This document shows positions 1 through 8,293 of a DNA stretch of 64,000 nt, in pieces. Under the pieces are notes generated by a model. It was not told the DNA's origin and ran no database searches. It was given only the letters and a program-made list of their open reading frames with translations. The translations under genes were made by a program, and so were the position numbers. The stretch lies in NCBI RefSeq assembly GCF_000152705.1, contig NZ_CH672413.1:2856139-2920138 (forward strand). The letters run 5' to 3'. This DNA is from Janibacter sp. HTCC2649 (GTDB lineage: Bacteria; Actinomycetota; Actinomycetes; Actinomycetales; Dermatophilaceae). Numbering within the stretch: position 1 is the stretch's first letter; each line of letters opens with the position of its first letter.

Positions 1-27
1 TGGTGATCTCCTTGGTCTCTCGCGGGG

Positions 28-1137
28 TCAGAGTTCGATGTCGCAGCGACCGGCGACGGCGGTGACGCAGGTCTGGATCTTCACGTTCTCGCCGTCTTCG
101 CCACTCGTGATCTCGCCGTTGCGCAGGTCGCGCACGGACCCTTCACGCATGGTGACGACGCAGCCGAAACAGATGCCCATGCGGCAACCACTCGGCATGA
201 GGACACCGGCCGCTTCTCCGGCGTCGAGGATCGGGGTGCCACCGTCGGCCTCGAGGGTGACCTTGGTCTTGGTGAAGGTGACGGTGCCACCCTCGCCGGG
301 CTCGACCACGCTGGGTCGGAAGCGTTCGACGTGCAGCCGGTCGGCGAGTCCCGCTGTCTCCCAATGGGATTCAGCAGCATCGAGCAACCCAGTCGGGCCA
401 CAGACCCAGACCTCGCGCTCGCGCCAGTCCGGCACGAGCCGGTCCAGGGAGGCGAGGTCGAGGACCCCGGCCACGTCGTCGTGGTTCTCGTGCAGCGCAA
501 GGCGGCTCGCGGCGGCATACCCGCGAAGTTCGTCACGGAAGATGACGTCCGCCTCGGTGGGGGCGCAGTGGATGTGCGCGACGTCGGCGAGGTCACCCAG
601 GTGGTTGCGCAACATGCCGATGACGGGCGTGATGCCCGAGCCGGCGGTGATGAACAGCGCCTTGGCGGGCAGCGTCTCGGGGAGGGTGAACTCACCGGTC
701 GCCTGGTCGAGCATGACGAGGGTGCCGGGGGCGATGGCGCGCACGAGCTGGTTGCTCACCTTGCCGTCGGGGATGGCCTTGGTGGTGAAGCTGATGAGGC
801 CATCGCCGGTGTCGGCACGGTGGGTGAGGGAGTAGGCACGCCAGAGGCGGACGCCGTCGACGTCGATGCCGACGCGGATGTACTGGCCCGGGCGGTGGCC
901 GGCCCAACCGCGACCCGGACGGATCGTGATGGTGGCGGCGTCAGCGGTCTCGGGCGTGATGGACACGATGCGACCGCGCAGGTCGGCGCCGGCGCGCATC
1001 GGGTCGATGAGGTCGAGGTAGTCGGAGGGCACGAGCGGGGTGGCCAGTGCGTGGGCGACCTTGCGTGCGCCGTCGAGGAGACCGGCGAGACGAGGCGTAT
1101 GCCGGGTCGCGGGGTTTCGGTTCAGGGTTGCGGTCAC
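28..1137 (-). CDS. Ferredoxin reductase-like flavoprotein with C-terminal 2Fe-2S domain
   Basis: A 369-residue protein of the FAD/NAD(P)H ferredoxin-reductase superfamily fused to a plant-type ferredoxin domain. RAYSLT (residues 100-105) fits the FAD-binding motif and TAGSGITP (164-171) the NAD(P) site. The cluster ligands are C318, C323, C326 and C357 (CRMGICFGC, then a distal Cys). The enzyme should pass electrons from NAD(P)H through FAD and the 2Fe-2S centre to a partner oxygenase. In actinobacteria such proteins often sit beside a fatty-acid desaturase, which may lie just beyond the left edge; that partner is inference. The ATG start follows an upstream region with an inverted repeat. 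Confidence 0.85.
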   Translation of the reverse strand: MTATLNRNPATRHTPRLAGLLDGARKVAHALATPLVPSDYLDLIDPMRAGADLRGRIVSITPETADAATITIRPGRGWAGHRPGQYIRVGIDVDGVRLWRAYSLTHRADTGDGLISFTTKAIPDGKVSNQLVRAIAPGTLVMLDQATGEFTLPETLPAKALFITAGSGITPVIGMLRNHLGDLADVAHIHCAPTEADVIFRDELRGYAAASRLALHENHDDVAGVLDLASLDRLVPDWREREVWVCGPTGLLDAAESHWETAGLADRLHVERFRPSVVEPGEGGTVTFTKTKVTLEADGGTPILDAGEAAGVLMPSGCRMGICFGCVVTMREGSVRDLRNGEITSGEDGENVKIQTCVTAVAGRCDIEL

Positions 1138-1151
1138 ATACGGAAGCGTAA

Positions 1152-1182
1152 CCTACGCAAACGTAACTTACTAGTCCGTAGG
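1152..1182. promoter_or_regulatory. Inverted repeat in promoter region of the flavoprotein gene
   Basis: Arms CCTACG (1152-1157) and CGTAGG (1177-1182) flank an AT-richer core containing the near-palindrome GTAACTTAC, 15-45 bp upstream of the flavoprotein start. This looks like an operator for a dimeric repressor. TetR-type control is common for desaturase electron-transfer genes, but the identity of the regulator is a guess. Confidence 0.4.
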
Positions 1183-1194
1183 TAGCGCCGTGCG

Positions 1195-2091
1195 TCACAT
1201 GGACGGGTCGCCGGCGAGGACCTCGGCGAGACGTGCACCGAACTCGACCGACTTGCCCGGCCACGGACCCTCGGCGCTCGCGAATCCACCGTGGCCACCG
1301 GGGAAGGTCGTCACCGTGATCCCGAGTTCGGCAGCAACACCGCGGGTGGTGCGGCCCGTGATCGCGTCGCCGGTCTCCTCACCGACGCCGAGCACGATGG
1401 GCGGAGTTCCGGTGTTCAGGGCAACGACGTCGGGACGGGTCGACGTGACCGTCGCCGAGCGTTCGGAGAGGAGCGGATCGTCGCGGGACCCGTCGTCCTC
1501 GGTGGGCAGGCCGAACTGCGCCGGGTCGGGCAGGGGCTGCGCGAAGTACTCGTCGGTGAACTCGCCCTGCCAGCTGGTCAGCCCGATGAACGCCGCCATC
1601 CCCGCGCCGAACCCGCGCTCGGCATAGGCAGCAGCAACCTCCGCTGAAGCGCGTGCGACCGCCTCGGCATCGGGCAGGGCCCACATCGCCGGAGGCTCGT
1701 GGGCGACGACCGTGACGAGGTCCTCGGGGTGGGTCGCGGCCCAGGTGAGCGCGGTGACCGCACCCCCGCTGCTGGCGAACAGGTCCACGGGCCCGGCGCC
1801 CAAGTGCTCGACGAGGGCGTGCAGGTCTGCGGCCTGGTCGACGGGGTTCTGGTCAACCCGCCCGTCTCGCCTCGTCGTGCTGCGCCCGAGGCCGCGCGGG
1901 TCATAGGTGACGACGGTCCGGTCCGGGAACTCGGCGGCCAGCGCCGCGAAGCCGTCGGCGCACATCGGCTGCCCGATCATGAGGAGCGGTGGTCGCCCAT
2001 CGGCGGTCGGGAGTGGACCCCGCACGTCGTGGACAAGATCCACGTCGGGGAGTTCCAGGGTCTGCGTCTCAACCGTGCGGTCCTGTGCCAT
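1195..2091 (-). CDS. Alpha/beta-hydrolase fold protein
   Basis: A 298-residue single-domain hydrolase. It shows the oxyanion stretch GQPMCADGF, the YDPRGLGRS element typical of strand beta-4, a nucleophile elbow FASSGGAV and a C-terminal GGHGGF supplying the catalytic His. The family covers esterases, epoxide hydrolases and haloperoxidases; a Ser at the elbow favours an esterase or related Ser hydrolase, and the substrate cannot be read from sequence. ATG at 2091 is preferred; an in-frame GTG at 2100 would add three residues. It is transcribed towards the flavoprotein gene, separated by that gene's promoter region. Confidence 0.8.
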   Translation of the reverse strand: MAQDRTVETQTLELPDVDLVHDVRGPLPTADGRPPLLMIGQPMCADGFAALAAEFPDRTVVTYDPRGLGRSTTRRDGRVDQNPVDQAADLHALVEHLGAGPVDLFASSGGAVTALTWAATHPEDLVTVVAHEPPAMWALPDAEAVARASAEVAAAYAERGFGAGMAAFIGLTSWQGEFTDEYFAQPLPDPAQFGLPTEDDGSRDDPLLSERSATVTSTRPDVVALNTGTPPIVLGVGEETGDAITGRTTRGVAAELGITVTTFPGGHGGFASAEGPWPGKSVEFGARLAEVLAGDPSM

Positions 2092-2186
2092 GACACCCAC
2101 CCTGTCAGTGATGGCCTCGCACGAGAGGGTTATGACGCATCGCGACGTCCAGCCCCGGCTCAGGAAACGCTGGAATGCTGGCGCCC

Positions 2187-2516
2187 ATGACCCGTCATCT
2201 CGCCGTCGCCGTCCTTGCCAGCGCCGCCCTGCTCGGCGGTTGCCAGGCGGCAGAGAACGTCGCCTCCGACGCGGCGTCCGCAGCCGCGTCCCAGGCCAAG
2301 GAGTCGGCCCTGGGCCAGCTCCGTGGCACGGTGTGTCCGCTCGTCGCCGACAACGACCTGAGCGACGCCGACCGGGCCACCCTCGGCTCCGCCATCGACC
2401 TCGCGCAGGGCCTGGGCGTGAAGTCCGAGCTGCTCACCGCCGCAGAGGACATCGCTGCCTCTGACGGCACCCCACCGGAGTCTGCGCTCGCCGCGCTTGC
2501 CGAGGAGTGCCGCTGA
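2187..2516 (+). CDS. Small secreted lipoprotein of unknown function
   Basis: A 109-residue protein with a short basic N-terminus (MTRH), a hydrophobic stretch and a lipobox LLGGC with C19 as the lipidation site, so it should be anchored to the outer face of the membrane. The mature part is Ala-rich and helical in character (AAENVASDAASAAASQAKE) with two later cysteines, near the middle and the C-terminus. No known domain is recognised. The ATG at 2187 is chosen because it gives a compact signal peptide; an upstream in-frame ATG at 2175 is possible. It is divergent from the hydrolase gene and convergent with the ABC transporter. Confidence 0.65.
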   Translation: MTRHLAVAVLASAALLGGCQAAENVASDAASAAASQAKESALGQLRGTVCPLVADNDLSDADRATLGSAIDLAQGLGVKSELLTAAEDIAASDGTPPESALAALAEECR

Positions 2517-2546
2517 CCATGGGGACCGGTCGCTCGCGCGACCAGG

Positions 2547-2604
2547 GGCGCAGAACGTGACGAGGGGCGCAGCCATCGCTGCGCCCCTCGTCAACCTCTG
2601 CGCC
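2547..2604. terminator. Strong bidirectional hairpin between convergent genes
   Basis: A perfect 16-bp stem (2558-2573 with 2578-2593, 4-nt loop) is nested in an outer stem GGCGCAGA (2547-2554)/TCTGCGCC (2597-2604). It lies between the lipoprotein gene and the ABC ATPase stop, so it can end transcription from both sides. There is no clear U tract, as is frequent in high-GC actinobacteria. Confidence 0.75.
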
Positions 2605-2622
2605 TCTGGCGCGCCCAAGCCG

Positions 2623-4254
2623 TCAGTGGTCGGAGTCGCCGGCCATGAGTCGACCGATCTGGGTGCGGTCGGCGTCCTTGCCATCGATCTCGGCGACGAC
2701 CTTGCCGCCATGGATCACGGCGATGCGGTCCGACAGCGACAGGATCTCGTCGAGCTCGGCCGACACGAGCAGCACCGCAGCGCCTTCGTCGCGGGCGTCG
2801 ACGATGCGCCGGTGGATGAACTCGATCGAGCCGACGTCGACACCACGCGTGGGCTGAGCAGCCATGAGGAGCCGCGGCTTGGCCGACATCTCGCGAGCGA
2901 CGACGACCTTCTGCTTGTTGCCACCCGACAGCGCACCAGCCGGGACGTCGACATTGGGTGAGCGGATGTCGAACTCCTCGCGCAGCTCGACGGCGTGCTT
3001 GCGCACCGCGCCGAAGTCACGGATGAAGCCCTTGGCGAACGGCGCCTCGTCGTAGCGGTTGAGCACGAGGTTGTCGGCGATGGAGTAGCCACCGACGATG
3101 CCGTGCTTCTCGCGGTCCTCGGGCACGTGGCCGACACCGGCGTTGTTGGTGTCGCGCGCACCTGCACGAGTGATGTCGACCGAGTCCGATCCTGAACCGA
3201 GGTGCACCGACCCGGCGATCGAGGGCCGCATACCGGCAATCGACTCGACGAGCTCACGCTGACCGTTGCCCTCGATACCGGCGAGGCCGACGATCTCACC
3301 GGCTCGCACGTCAAGGTCGAGGCCGTTGACGGCACCGAGCCCGCGGTCGTCCTTGACCTGGAGACCCTTGATCGACAGGACGGTGTCACCCGGGGTGGCC
3401 TCGGCCTTGTCGATGCGCAGGACCACGTCGCGCCCGACCATCATCGAGGCGAGGTCGCTCGTCGTGGTGTTGGAGAGGTCATCGACCCCGCCGACGACCT
3501 GGCCCTGGCGCAGCACGTAGCACCGGTCCGCCGCGGCCAGCACCTCACGCAGCTTGTGCGTGATGAAGACGATCGAGGTGCCACCCGCGGCGAGCTCCTT
3601 CATGACACCGAGCAGCTCGTCGGTCTCCTGAGGGGTGAGCACCGCGGTGGGCTCGTCGAGGATGAGCAGGTCGACCTTGCGCGAGAGCGCCTTGAGGATC
3701 TCGACGCGCTGCTGGGTGCCGACGGGGAGGTCCTCGACGTCGGCGTCCGGGTCGACAGCGAGCTTGTGCTTGGCCGACAGCTCACGAACCATGTCGCGGG
3801 CGCCGTCGAGGTCGAGCACCCCACCCTTGGTGGTCTCGTGGCCGAGCATGAGGTTCTCGGCGACGGTCATGACGGGCACGAGCTGGAAGTGCTGGTGCAC
3901 CATGCCGATGCCGCGGCGGATGGCGTCCTTGGGGTCCTTGATCCGGCTCGAGTCGCCCTTGATGGTGATCGTCCCGGCGTCGGGCGTCATGAGTCCGAAG
4001 ATCTGCTTCACGAGCGTCGACTTGCCGGCGCCGTTCTCGCCGAGGAGGGCGACGATCTCGCCCCGGTCGACGCGCAACGAGATGTCGCGGTTGGCGTGGA
4101 CCGTGCCGAACGACTTGGACAGACCCTCGATCTCGAGGAGAGTCTCGCGGTCGACTGCGGCGGTTTTTGCGTATGCCGCCCGCTCGCCGCCGTTCTCGGC
4201 TGCGCCTGTCGCTTCCGCGCCAGTGTGTTCTGGGCCGGGGGTTGTGGTCGCCAT
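2623..4254 (-). CDS. Nucleoside ABC transporter, double ATPase subunit
   Basis: A 543-residue protein with two ABC ATPase cassettes, as in RbsA/MglA and the NupA/YufO nucleoside importers. The first cassette has a full Walker A (GENGAGKST, residues 72-80), Walker B LLILDEPTAVL and a degenerate signature LPVGTQQ. The second has a weak P-loop (GIEGNGQRE) but a good signature LSGGNKQKV, the asymmetry typical of this family. It follows the two permease genes with TGACATG spacing and should energise uptake of purine nucleosides delivered by the BmpA-like lipoprotein. The first ~35 residues are low-complexity and not conserved. Confidence 0.92.
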   Translation of the reverse strand: MATTTPGPEHTGAEATGAAENGGERAAYAKTAAVDRETLLEIEGLSKSFGTVHANRDISLRVDRGEIVALLGENGAGKSTLVKQIFGLMTPDAGTITIKGDSSRIKDPKDAIRRGIGMVHQHFQLVPVMTVAENLMLGHETTKGGVLDLDGARDMVRELSAKHKLAVDPDADVEDLPVGTQQRVEILKALSRKVDLLILDEPTAVLTPQETDELLGVMKELAAGGTSIVFITHKLREVLAAADRCYVLRQGQVVGGVDDLSNTTTSDLASMMVGRDVVLRIDKAEATPGDTVLSIKGLQVKDDRGLGAVNGLDLDVRAGEIVGLAGIEGNGQRELVESIAGMRPSIAGSVHLGSGSDSVDITRAGARDTNNAGVGHVPEDREKHGIVGGYSIADNLVLNRYDEAPFAKGFIRDFGAVRKHAVELREEFDIRSPNVDVPAGALSGGNKQKVVVAREMSAKPRLLMAAQPTRGVDVGSIEFIHRRIVDARDEGAAVLLVSAELDEILSLSDRIAVIHGGKVVAEIDGKDADRTQIGRLMAGDSDH

Positions 4255-4255
4255 G

Positions 4256-5245
4256 TCAGTCGCCCTTCACGAACGGTTGGCCCGCAGCTGCTGGCCCACG
4301 CACTCGACCCGCGGCAGCCGCGAGCACGACGAGGGTCAGGATGTAGGGGAGCAGGTTGATGAACTGCTGGGGGATGTTGACGACGTCGCTGGCCTGCAGC
4401 TGCGAGGCCGAGGCCGACATGAAGCCGAAGAAGAGCGCTGCCGCGAGGGCCCGCAGCGGACGCCACGCACCGAAGATGAGGATCGCGAGGGCGAGGAAGC
4501 CTCGACCCGAGCTCATGTTGCGCTCGAACGTGCTCGTCGCCTCCATGGAGAGGTAGGTCCCGGCGAGACCCGCGAGGGTGCCGGCCACCGTGACGTTGAA
4601 CAGGCGCAGCGCGATGACGTTGATGCCAGCCGTGTCAGCGGCGGACGGGTACTCACCGACAGCACGGGTGCGCAGACCCCACCGCGTCTTGAAGAGCAGG
4701 AAGTGCAGGACGAACGCGATGATCAGGGCGAAGAGCGCGATCGGCCCGTCCGAGAAGAACACCGGCCCGATGAGCGGGATCTTGGACAGCAGCGGCACGT
4801 CGAAGTTCGGCAGACCGCGCGGGATCGTCTTGCCCGACTCGTAGTAGAACGACGTGATGCCGGTGGCGACGATGTTGATGACGACACCGGCGATGATCTG
4901 GTCGAGACCACCCTTGACCGTCGTGAACGCGAGGAACGCGCCCATCGCGATGCCCGACAGGGCGCCGGCGATGACACCGACGACGACCGACTGGGTGGCG
5001 GCCGCGGCGAAGAACCCGGCGAACGCACCCACGAGCATCTGGCCCTCGATGCCGATGTTGACGACGCCTGAGCGCTCGCCGATGACACCGACCATGGCGC
5101 CGAGCACGAGGGGCACCGCGAGGAACCAGGCGTTGGAGAACATCGACACGGCGATGTTCTGGTTGGCGAAGTAGAAGGCGTATGCCGCGACGAGGACGAC
5201 CGCAGCCGTGCTCACCCACACCTTGTTGCGCGAGAACCACTGCAT
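4256..5245 (-). CDS. Nucleoside ABC transporter permease (second)
   Basis: An integral membrane protein of about 329 residues of the BPD_transp_2 family (RbsC/NupQ/YufQ type). It shows many hydrophobic segments and the family's cytoplasmic coupling region (GINVIALRLFNVTVAGTLAGLAG). I start it at ATG 5245 (MQWFSRNK), one base after the stop of the preceding permease. The same TGA-C-ATG junction joins it to the ATPase, so the three genes are tightly coupled. An in-frame GTG at 5254 would give three more residues. It should form the transmembrane channel with the other permease. Confidence 0.9.
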   Translation of the reverse strand: MQWFSRNKVWVSTAAVVLVAAYAFYFANQNIAVSMFSNAWFLAVPLVLGAMVGVIGERSGVVNIGIEGQMLVGAFAGFFAAAATQSVVVGVIAGALSGIAMGAFLAFTTVKGGLDQIIAGVVINIVATGITSFYYESGKTIPRGLPNFDVPLLSKIPLIGPVFFSDGPIALFALIIAFVLHFLLFKTRWGLRTRAVGEYPSAADTAGINVIALRLFNVTVAGTLAGLAGTYLSMEATSTFERNMSSGRGFLALAILIFGAWRPLRALAAALFFGFMSASASQLQASDVVNIPQQFINLLPYILTLVVLAAAAGRVRGPAAAGQPFVKGD

Positions 5246-5246
5246 G

Positions 5247-6440
5247 TCAGGCACCCCAGCTTCCGGCGAGCTGGGTCTGCTTGGCCGCGTGTCGTCGGAA
5301 GATCCACTTCGCGATGACCGGGAGCGAGACCATCAGCAAGGTGATGGCGAGGAGGACGTCGACCACTTCGGGTCGGATGCCGAGCTGGAACTGCAGCGTC
5401 GGCGCACCGGCGCGCATGGCGCCGACGAGGACCGCGGCGGGGATCGTGCCGAGCGGGTTGCCACGGGCGAGGAGCGCGATGGTGATGCCGTCGAAGCCGA
5501 GCGAGCCGGCGATGCCGTTCTGGTAGCGGTAGGGCTCGATCTGCAGGAGCTCGAACACCCCCGCGAGACCAGCGAGACCACCGGACATGGCCATCGCGAC
5601 GAGAGTCGCCTTGGTCGTCCCGATACCGGCATACGTGGCGGCGAACTTGTTGCGGCCCACGGTCTGGAGCTCGAAACCCAAGGTGGTGCGCTTGAGCATC
5701 CACGCGACGATGACCGCGAGGATCAGGGCCACGGGCAGGCCCCACGGGATGACGCCGAGCGGAGTGAGTCGGGCTCCCTCGGGGACGGCGTGCGAGGTGG
5801 GGAACGGCTGGTTCTTGTCGGACAGGGGCCCGCCGTTGATGAACCAGTCGATGAGGCCCACGGCGATCGAGTTGAGCATGATCGTCGAGATGACCTCGTG
5901 GACACCGCGGGTGGTCTTGAGCAGGGCGGCGATCGAGGCCCACATCGCACCGAAGAGCACGGCCACGACGACCGCGACGATGACGAGCAGGGCGGGCGAC
6001 GAGTCACGCATCGCGTAGCTGACCCAGGCGGCACCGATACCGCCGGCCATGAGCTGTCCCTGGCCACCGATGTTGAAGAGCCCGACCTTGAGCGGGATCG
6101 CCACGGCGAGGCCGACGAGGATCAGTGGGGTCGTCTTCTGCAGGGTGGCGAGGAGCCCGCCCTCGGTGAGGAACGAGTGCTCGAAGAGCACGCGGTAGGC
6201 GTACGTCGGGTTGAACCCCTGGGCCCGGATGAGTATGGCGCCGATGGCGAACGCCAGGACCACCGCGATGAGCGGGACGAAGATCGCCTGGTGCCGCACG
6301 AGGAAGCCGAGCACCCCCGTGGGGGGCGGGGGTGCGCCGCGTTCGGCGACGACGGGAACGGCCTTCGCGGTGTCGGCAGGGACGGGCTCCGCGGCGGGCG
6401 CGGGAGCGTCCTTGGCCGGCGGGAGTTGGGGGTCAGCCAT
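5247..6440 (-). CDS. Nucleoside ABC transporter permease (first)
   Basis: A protein of 397 residues of the NupP/YufP permease type. The Pro/Ala-rich cytoplasmic N-terminus (MADPQLPPAKDAPAPA) is followed by a first membrane segment near residue 60 and about nine further hydrophobic stretches. The family coupling motif appears as MSGGLAGLAG. ATG 6440 is chosen because a good Shine-Dalgarno (GGAGAG) lies about 6 nt upstream; the longer reading frame to 6557 would run through the intergenic hairpin. It heads the membrane part of the importer. Confidence 0.9.
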   Translation of the reverse strand: MADPQLPPAKDAPAPAAEPVPADTAKAVPVVAERGAPPPPTGVLGFLVRHQAIFVPLIAVVLAFAIGAILIRAQGFNPTYAYRVLFEHSFLTEGGLLATLQKTTPLILVGLAVAIPLKVGLFNIGGQGQLMAGGIGAAWVSYAMRDSSPALLVIVAVVVAVLFGAMWASIAALLKTTRGVHEVISTIMLNSIAVGLIDWFINGGPLSDKNQPFPTSHAVPEGARLTPLGVIPWGLPVALILAVIVAWMLKRTTLGFELQTVGRNKFAATYAGIGTTKATLVAMAMSGGLAGLAGVFELLQIEPYRYQNGIAGSLGFDGITIALLARGNPLGTIPAAVLVGAMRAGAPTLQFQLGIRPEVVDVLLAITLLMVSLPVIAKWIFRRHAAKQTQLAGSWGA

Positions 6441-6477
6441 GACTCTCCGGGGGTGTCGTGACAGGTGTCTGAACGGA

Positions 6478-6511
6478 GGAACGGGCGCCCTCCGGGGAGG
6501 GCGCCCGTTCC
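6478..6511. terminator. Hairpin between bmpA-like gene and permease genes
   Basis: A perfect 15-bp stem (6478-6492 with 6497-6511) with a 4-nt loop, without a U tract. It lies inside the transporter operon between the binding-protein gene and the first permease. It may attenuate read-through or stabilise the upstream mRNA so that more binding protein than permease is made, a common arrangement in ABC importer operons. The functional role is inference. Confidence 0.65.
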
Positions 6512-6610
6512 GTGGAAAGCATGCTCGGACTGTAGCCGACCGGCGGCTCTCAGACACAGGTTCTGGGAGCGCGGCCGACAGCCTGAAACAGGCTCAGGTG
6601 GTGCGTGAGG

Positions 6611-7660
6611 TCAGGCGACCTTGATGGACCCGTCTTCGAGGCCCTTGACGACGGTCTCGACCTTGGTCTTGACCTCGGCCGGGATCTTGGAGTCGAAGTC
6701 GTGGTACTCCGCAAGACCGGTCTTGCCGAGGAAGTTGCCACCCTTGATGGAGCCGTCCTTGGCCTGCTTGAGCAGGTCGGAGGTGCCGTCGGTGAGCTTC
6801 TTCTCAGCGGAGGTGATGAGGCACGGGTGCGACTCGGGAACGGTGTTCCACTGGTCGAGGTCGACGCCGACGCAGAAGAGCGTCGTGCCGGCACCGGAGG
6901 ACTTGGCGACCTCGTTGAGGGCACCGTTGCCCGTGCCACCACCGGCACCGAAGATGATGTCCGCGCCCTGCGCGAGCATCTTCTTGGCCTCGCCGGCGCC
7001 CCACGGGGAGTCGGAGAAGGCGTTGTCGCCGGCGGGGTGGTAGACCTTCGCGACGGTGGTCTGGGGGTTGGCGGCCTTGGAGCCCTGCTCGTAACCCTTG
7101 GCGTAGTTCTGGGTCGGGGGGATCTCCGCACCGAGGACGACACCGAGCTTGTTGGTCTTGGTCATGAGACCGGCGAGGTAGCCAGCGGCGTAGCCGGCGT
7201 TGGCCTCGGGGAAGATCAGGCCGGTGACGTTGGGGGCCGTGGCCTTCTCGTCCTGGAACTGGTCGACACCGATGAACTTGATGTTCGGGTTCGCCTTGGC
7301 TGCGGTGACGGTGGCCTCGGTCATGAGGAAGCCGACCGTGACGATGGCGTCGTACTTCTGGTCGGTGAACTGCTTGAGGTTGCTGGCGTAGTCCTTGGCG
7401 TCCTTGGTCTCGACGTACTTGGTCTGGACGCCGGAACCCTCGAGGGCCTTGACGCCCTCCCAGGCAGCCTGGTTGAACGACTTGTCGTCCACGGAGCCGG
7501 TGTCGGTCACGAGACCGATGCAGAACACGTCCGCCGAGGAGCAGTCCTTGGGGGCTGCCGACGCGCCATCGGTGCTGTCGCCTCCGGTGCTACCGCCACA
7601 GCCGGCGAGAACGAGGGCGAGCGCGGCAGGAACCGCGACGAGGAAAGGCTTGGCCTTCAT
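6611..7660 (-). CDS. bmpA: BMP-family nucleoside-binding lipoprotein
   Basis: A 349-residue extracytoplasmic solute-binding protein of the BMP/Med (PnrA-like) family. The signal peptide ends in a lipobox LVLAGC with C21 as lipid anchor. Family hallmarks are the early strand IGLVTDTGSVDDKSFNQ and the later GAGGGTGNGALNE loop that contacts the ligand. BMP proteins bind purine nucleosides, which fits the purine salvage genes just upstream. The start is supported by AAGGAG about 8 nt before the ATG. A U-rich terminator ends the preceding gene, so this gene should have its own promoter within 7661-7820. Confidence 0.93.
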   Translation of the reverse strand: MKAKPFLVAVPAALALVLAGCGGSTGGDSTDGASAAPKDCSSADVFCIGLVTDTGSVDDKSFNQAAWEGVKALEGSGVQTKYVETKDAKDYASNLKQFTDQKYDAIVTVGFLMTEATVTAAKANPNIKFIGVDQFQDEKATAPNVTGLIFPEANAGYAAGYLAGLMTKTNKLGVVLGAEIPPTQNYAKGYEQGSKAANPQTTVAKVYHPAGDNAFSDSPWGAGEAKKMLAQGADIIFGAGGGTGNGALNEVAKSSGAGTTLFCVGVDLDQWNTVPESHPCLITSAEKKLTDGTSDLLKQAKDGSIKGGNFLGKTGLAEYHDFDSKIPAEVKTKVETVVKGLEDGSIKVA

Positions 7661-7821
7661 AGGGATACTCCTTGGGGGTGTGCAGGATGCTCCCGAATGG
7701 TAACGGCACGGATCGCCTGTTGAGACCGGGTTGCGAAGGCCGTTGCACGGTCGTTACTGGCGGGTCCGTCACACGCTCGGGGCCGCGTGCGTGGCGGCGA
7801 ACACCGGGCCCGGAAGCAATG

Positions 7822-7845
7822 GCAAAACCTGACGACGACGTCAGG
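7822..7845 (-). terminator. Rho-independent terminator of the purine salvage genes
   Basis: On the minus strand the stem CCTGACG/CGTCAGG (7828-7845, 4-nt loop) is followed directly by TTTTGCC. The hairpin overlaps the stop codon of the DUF985 gene. It separates the salvage enzymes from the transporter genes, so the two groups are likely separate transcription units. Confidence 0.7.
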
Positions 7846-8290
7846 GGCGCGTCAGCGCTGCGATCTCGGCGGCATACTCCGGAAATTTGCCGGTGAGGTC
7901 GTCTCGCTCGCCGAGGGTGAAGTGCTGGGGGCGGTAGGCCGGACTGCACCAGCAGGACAGCAGGGTCCAGTCGCCCATGGTCGCGGCGCCCTGCCAGACG
8001 CCTCGCCGCACGAGCATCTGCCGGCGCTGCGCACTCAGGAGCGTCAGGGTCCCGTGGTTGCGGCGCGGGCTCTCCTTGAGACGGAGCAGCGCGGCGGGTG
8101 CGCCTTCGAGCCACTGCCAACCCTCGTCGATCTCGAGCTGGTGCATCGCGGAGAACCCGTCGGCGGCCGAGGTCAGCAGGACGAGGATCGAGGAGAGCTC
8201 CTGGGTGCGCGGGCCCTCGACGAACCAGGCTCCCTCGCCGGGGATGGGCTTCATCTTGAGCTCGGCGATGATCTGCTCGGCTGTGCGCAT
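7841..8290 (-). CDS. DUF985-family cupin protein
   Basis: A 149-residue protein matching the single-domain cupin family DUF985 (YML079W/Shewanella type). It begins with a TAEQIIAEL helix and carries H-x-L-E-x-D-E-x-W (HQLEIDEGW), GAPAALLRLKE, then GVWQGAATMGDWTLLSCWCSPAY near the C-terminus. The usual metal-type His set is not fully visible, as is common in this family. Members are suspected to bind nucleotide- or sugar-like ligands, but no reaction is established. It starts 3 nt after the deaminase stop, so it belongs to the purine salvage operon. Confidence 0.75.
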   Translation of the reverse strand: MRTAEQIIAELKMKPIPGEGAWFVEGPRTQELSSILVLLTSAADGFSAMHQLEIDEGWQWLEGAPAALLRLKESPRRNHGTLTLLSAQRRQMLVRRGVWQGAATMGDWTLLSCWCSPAYRPQHFTLGERDDLTGKFPEYAAEIAALTRP

Positions 8291-8293
8291 GAA

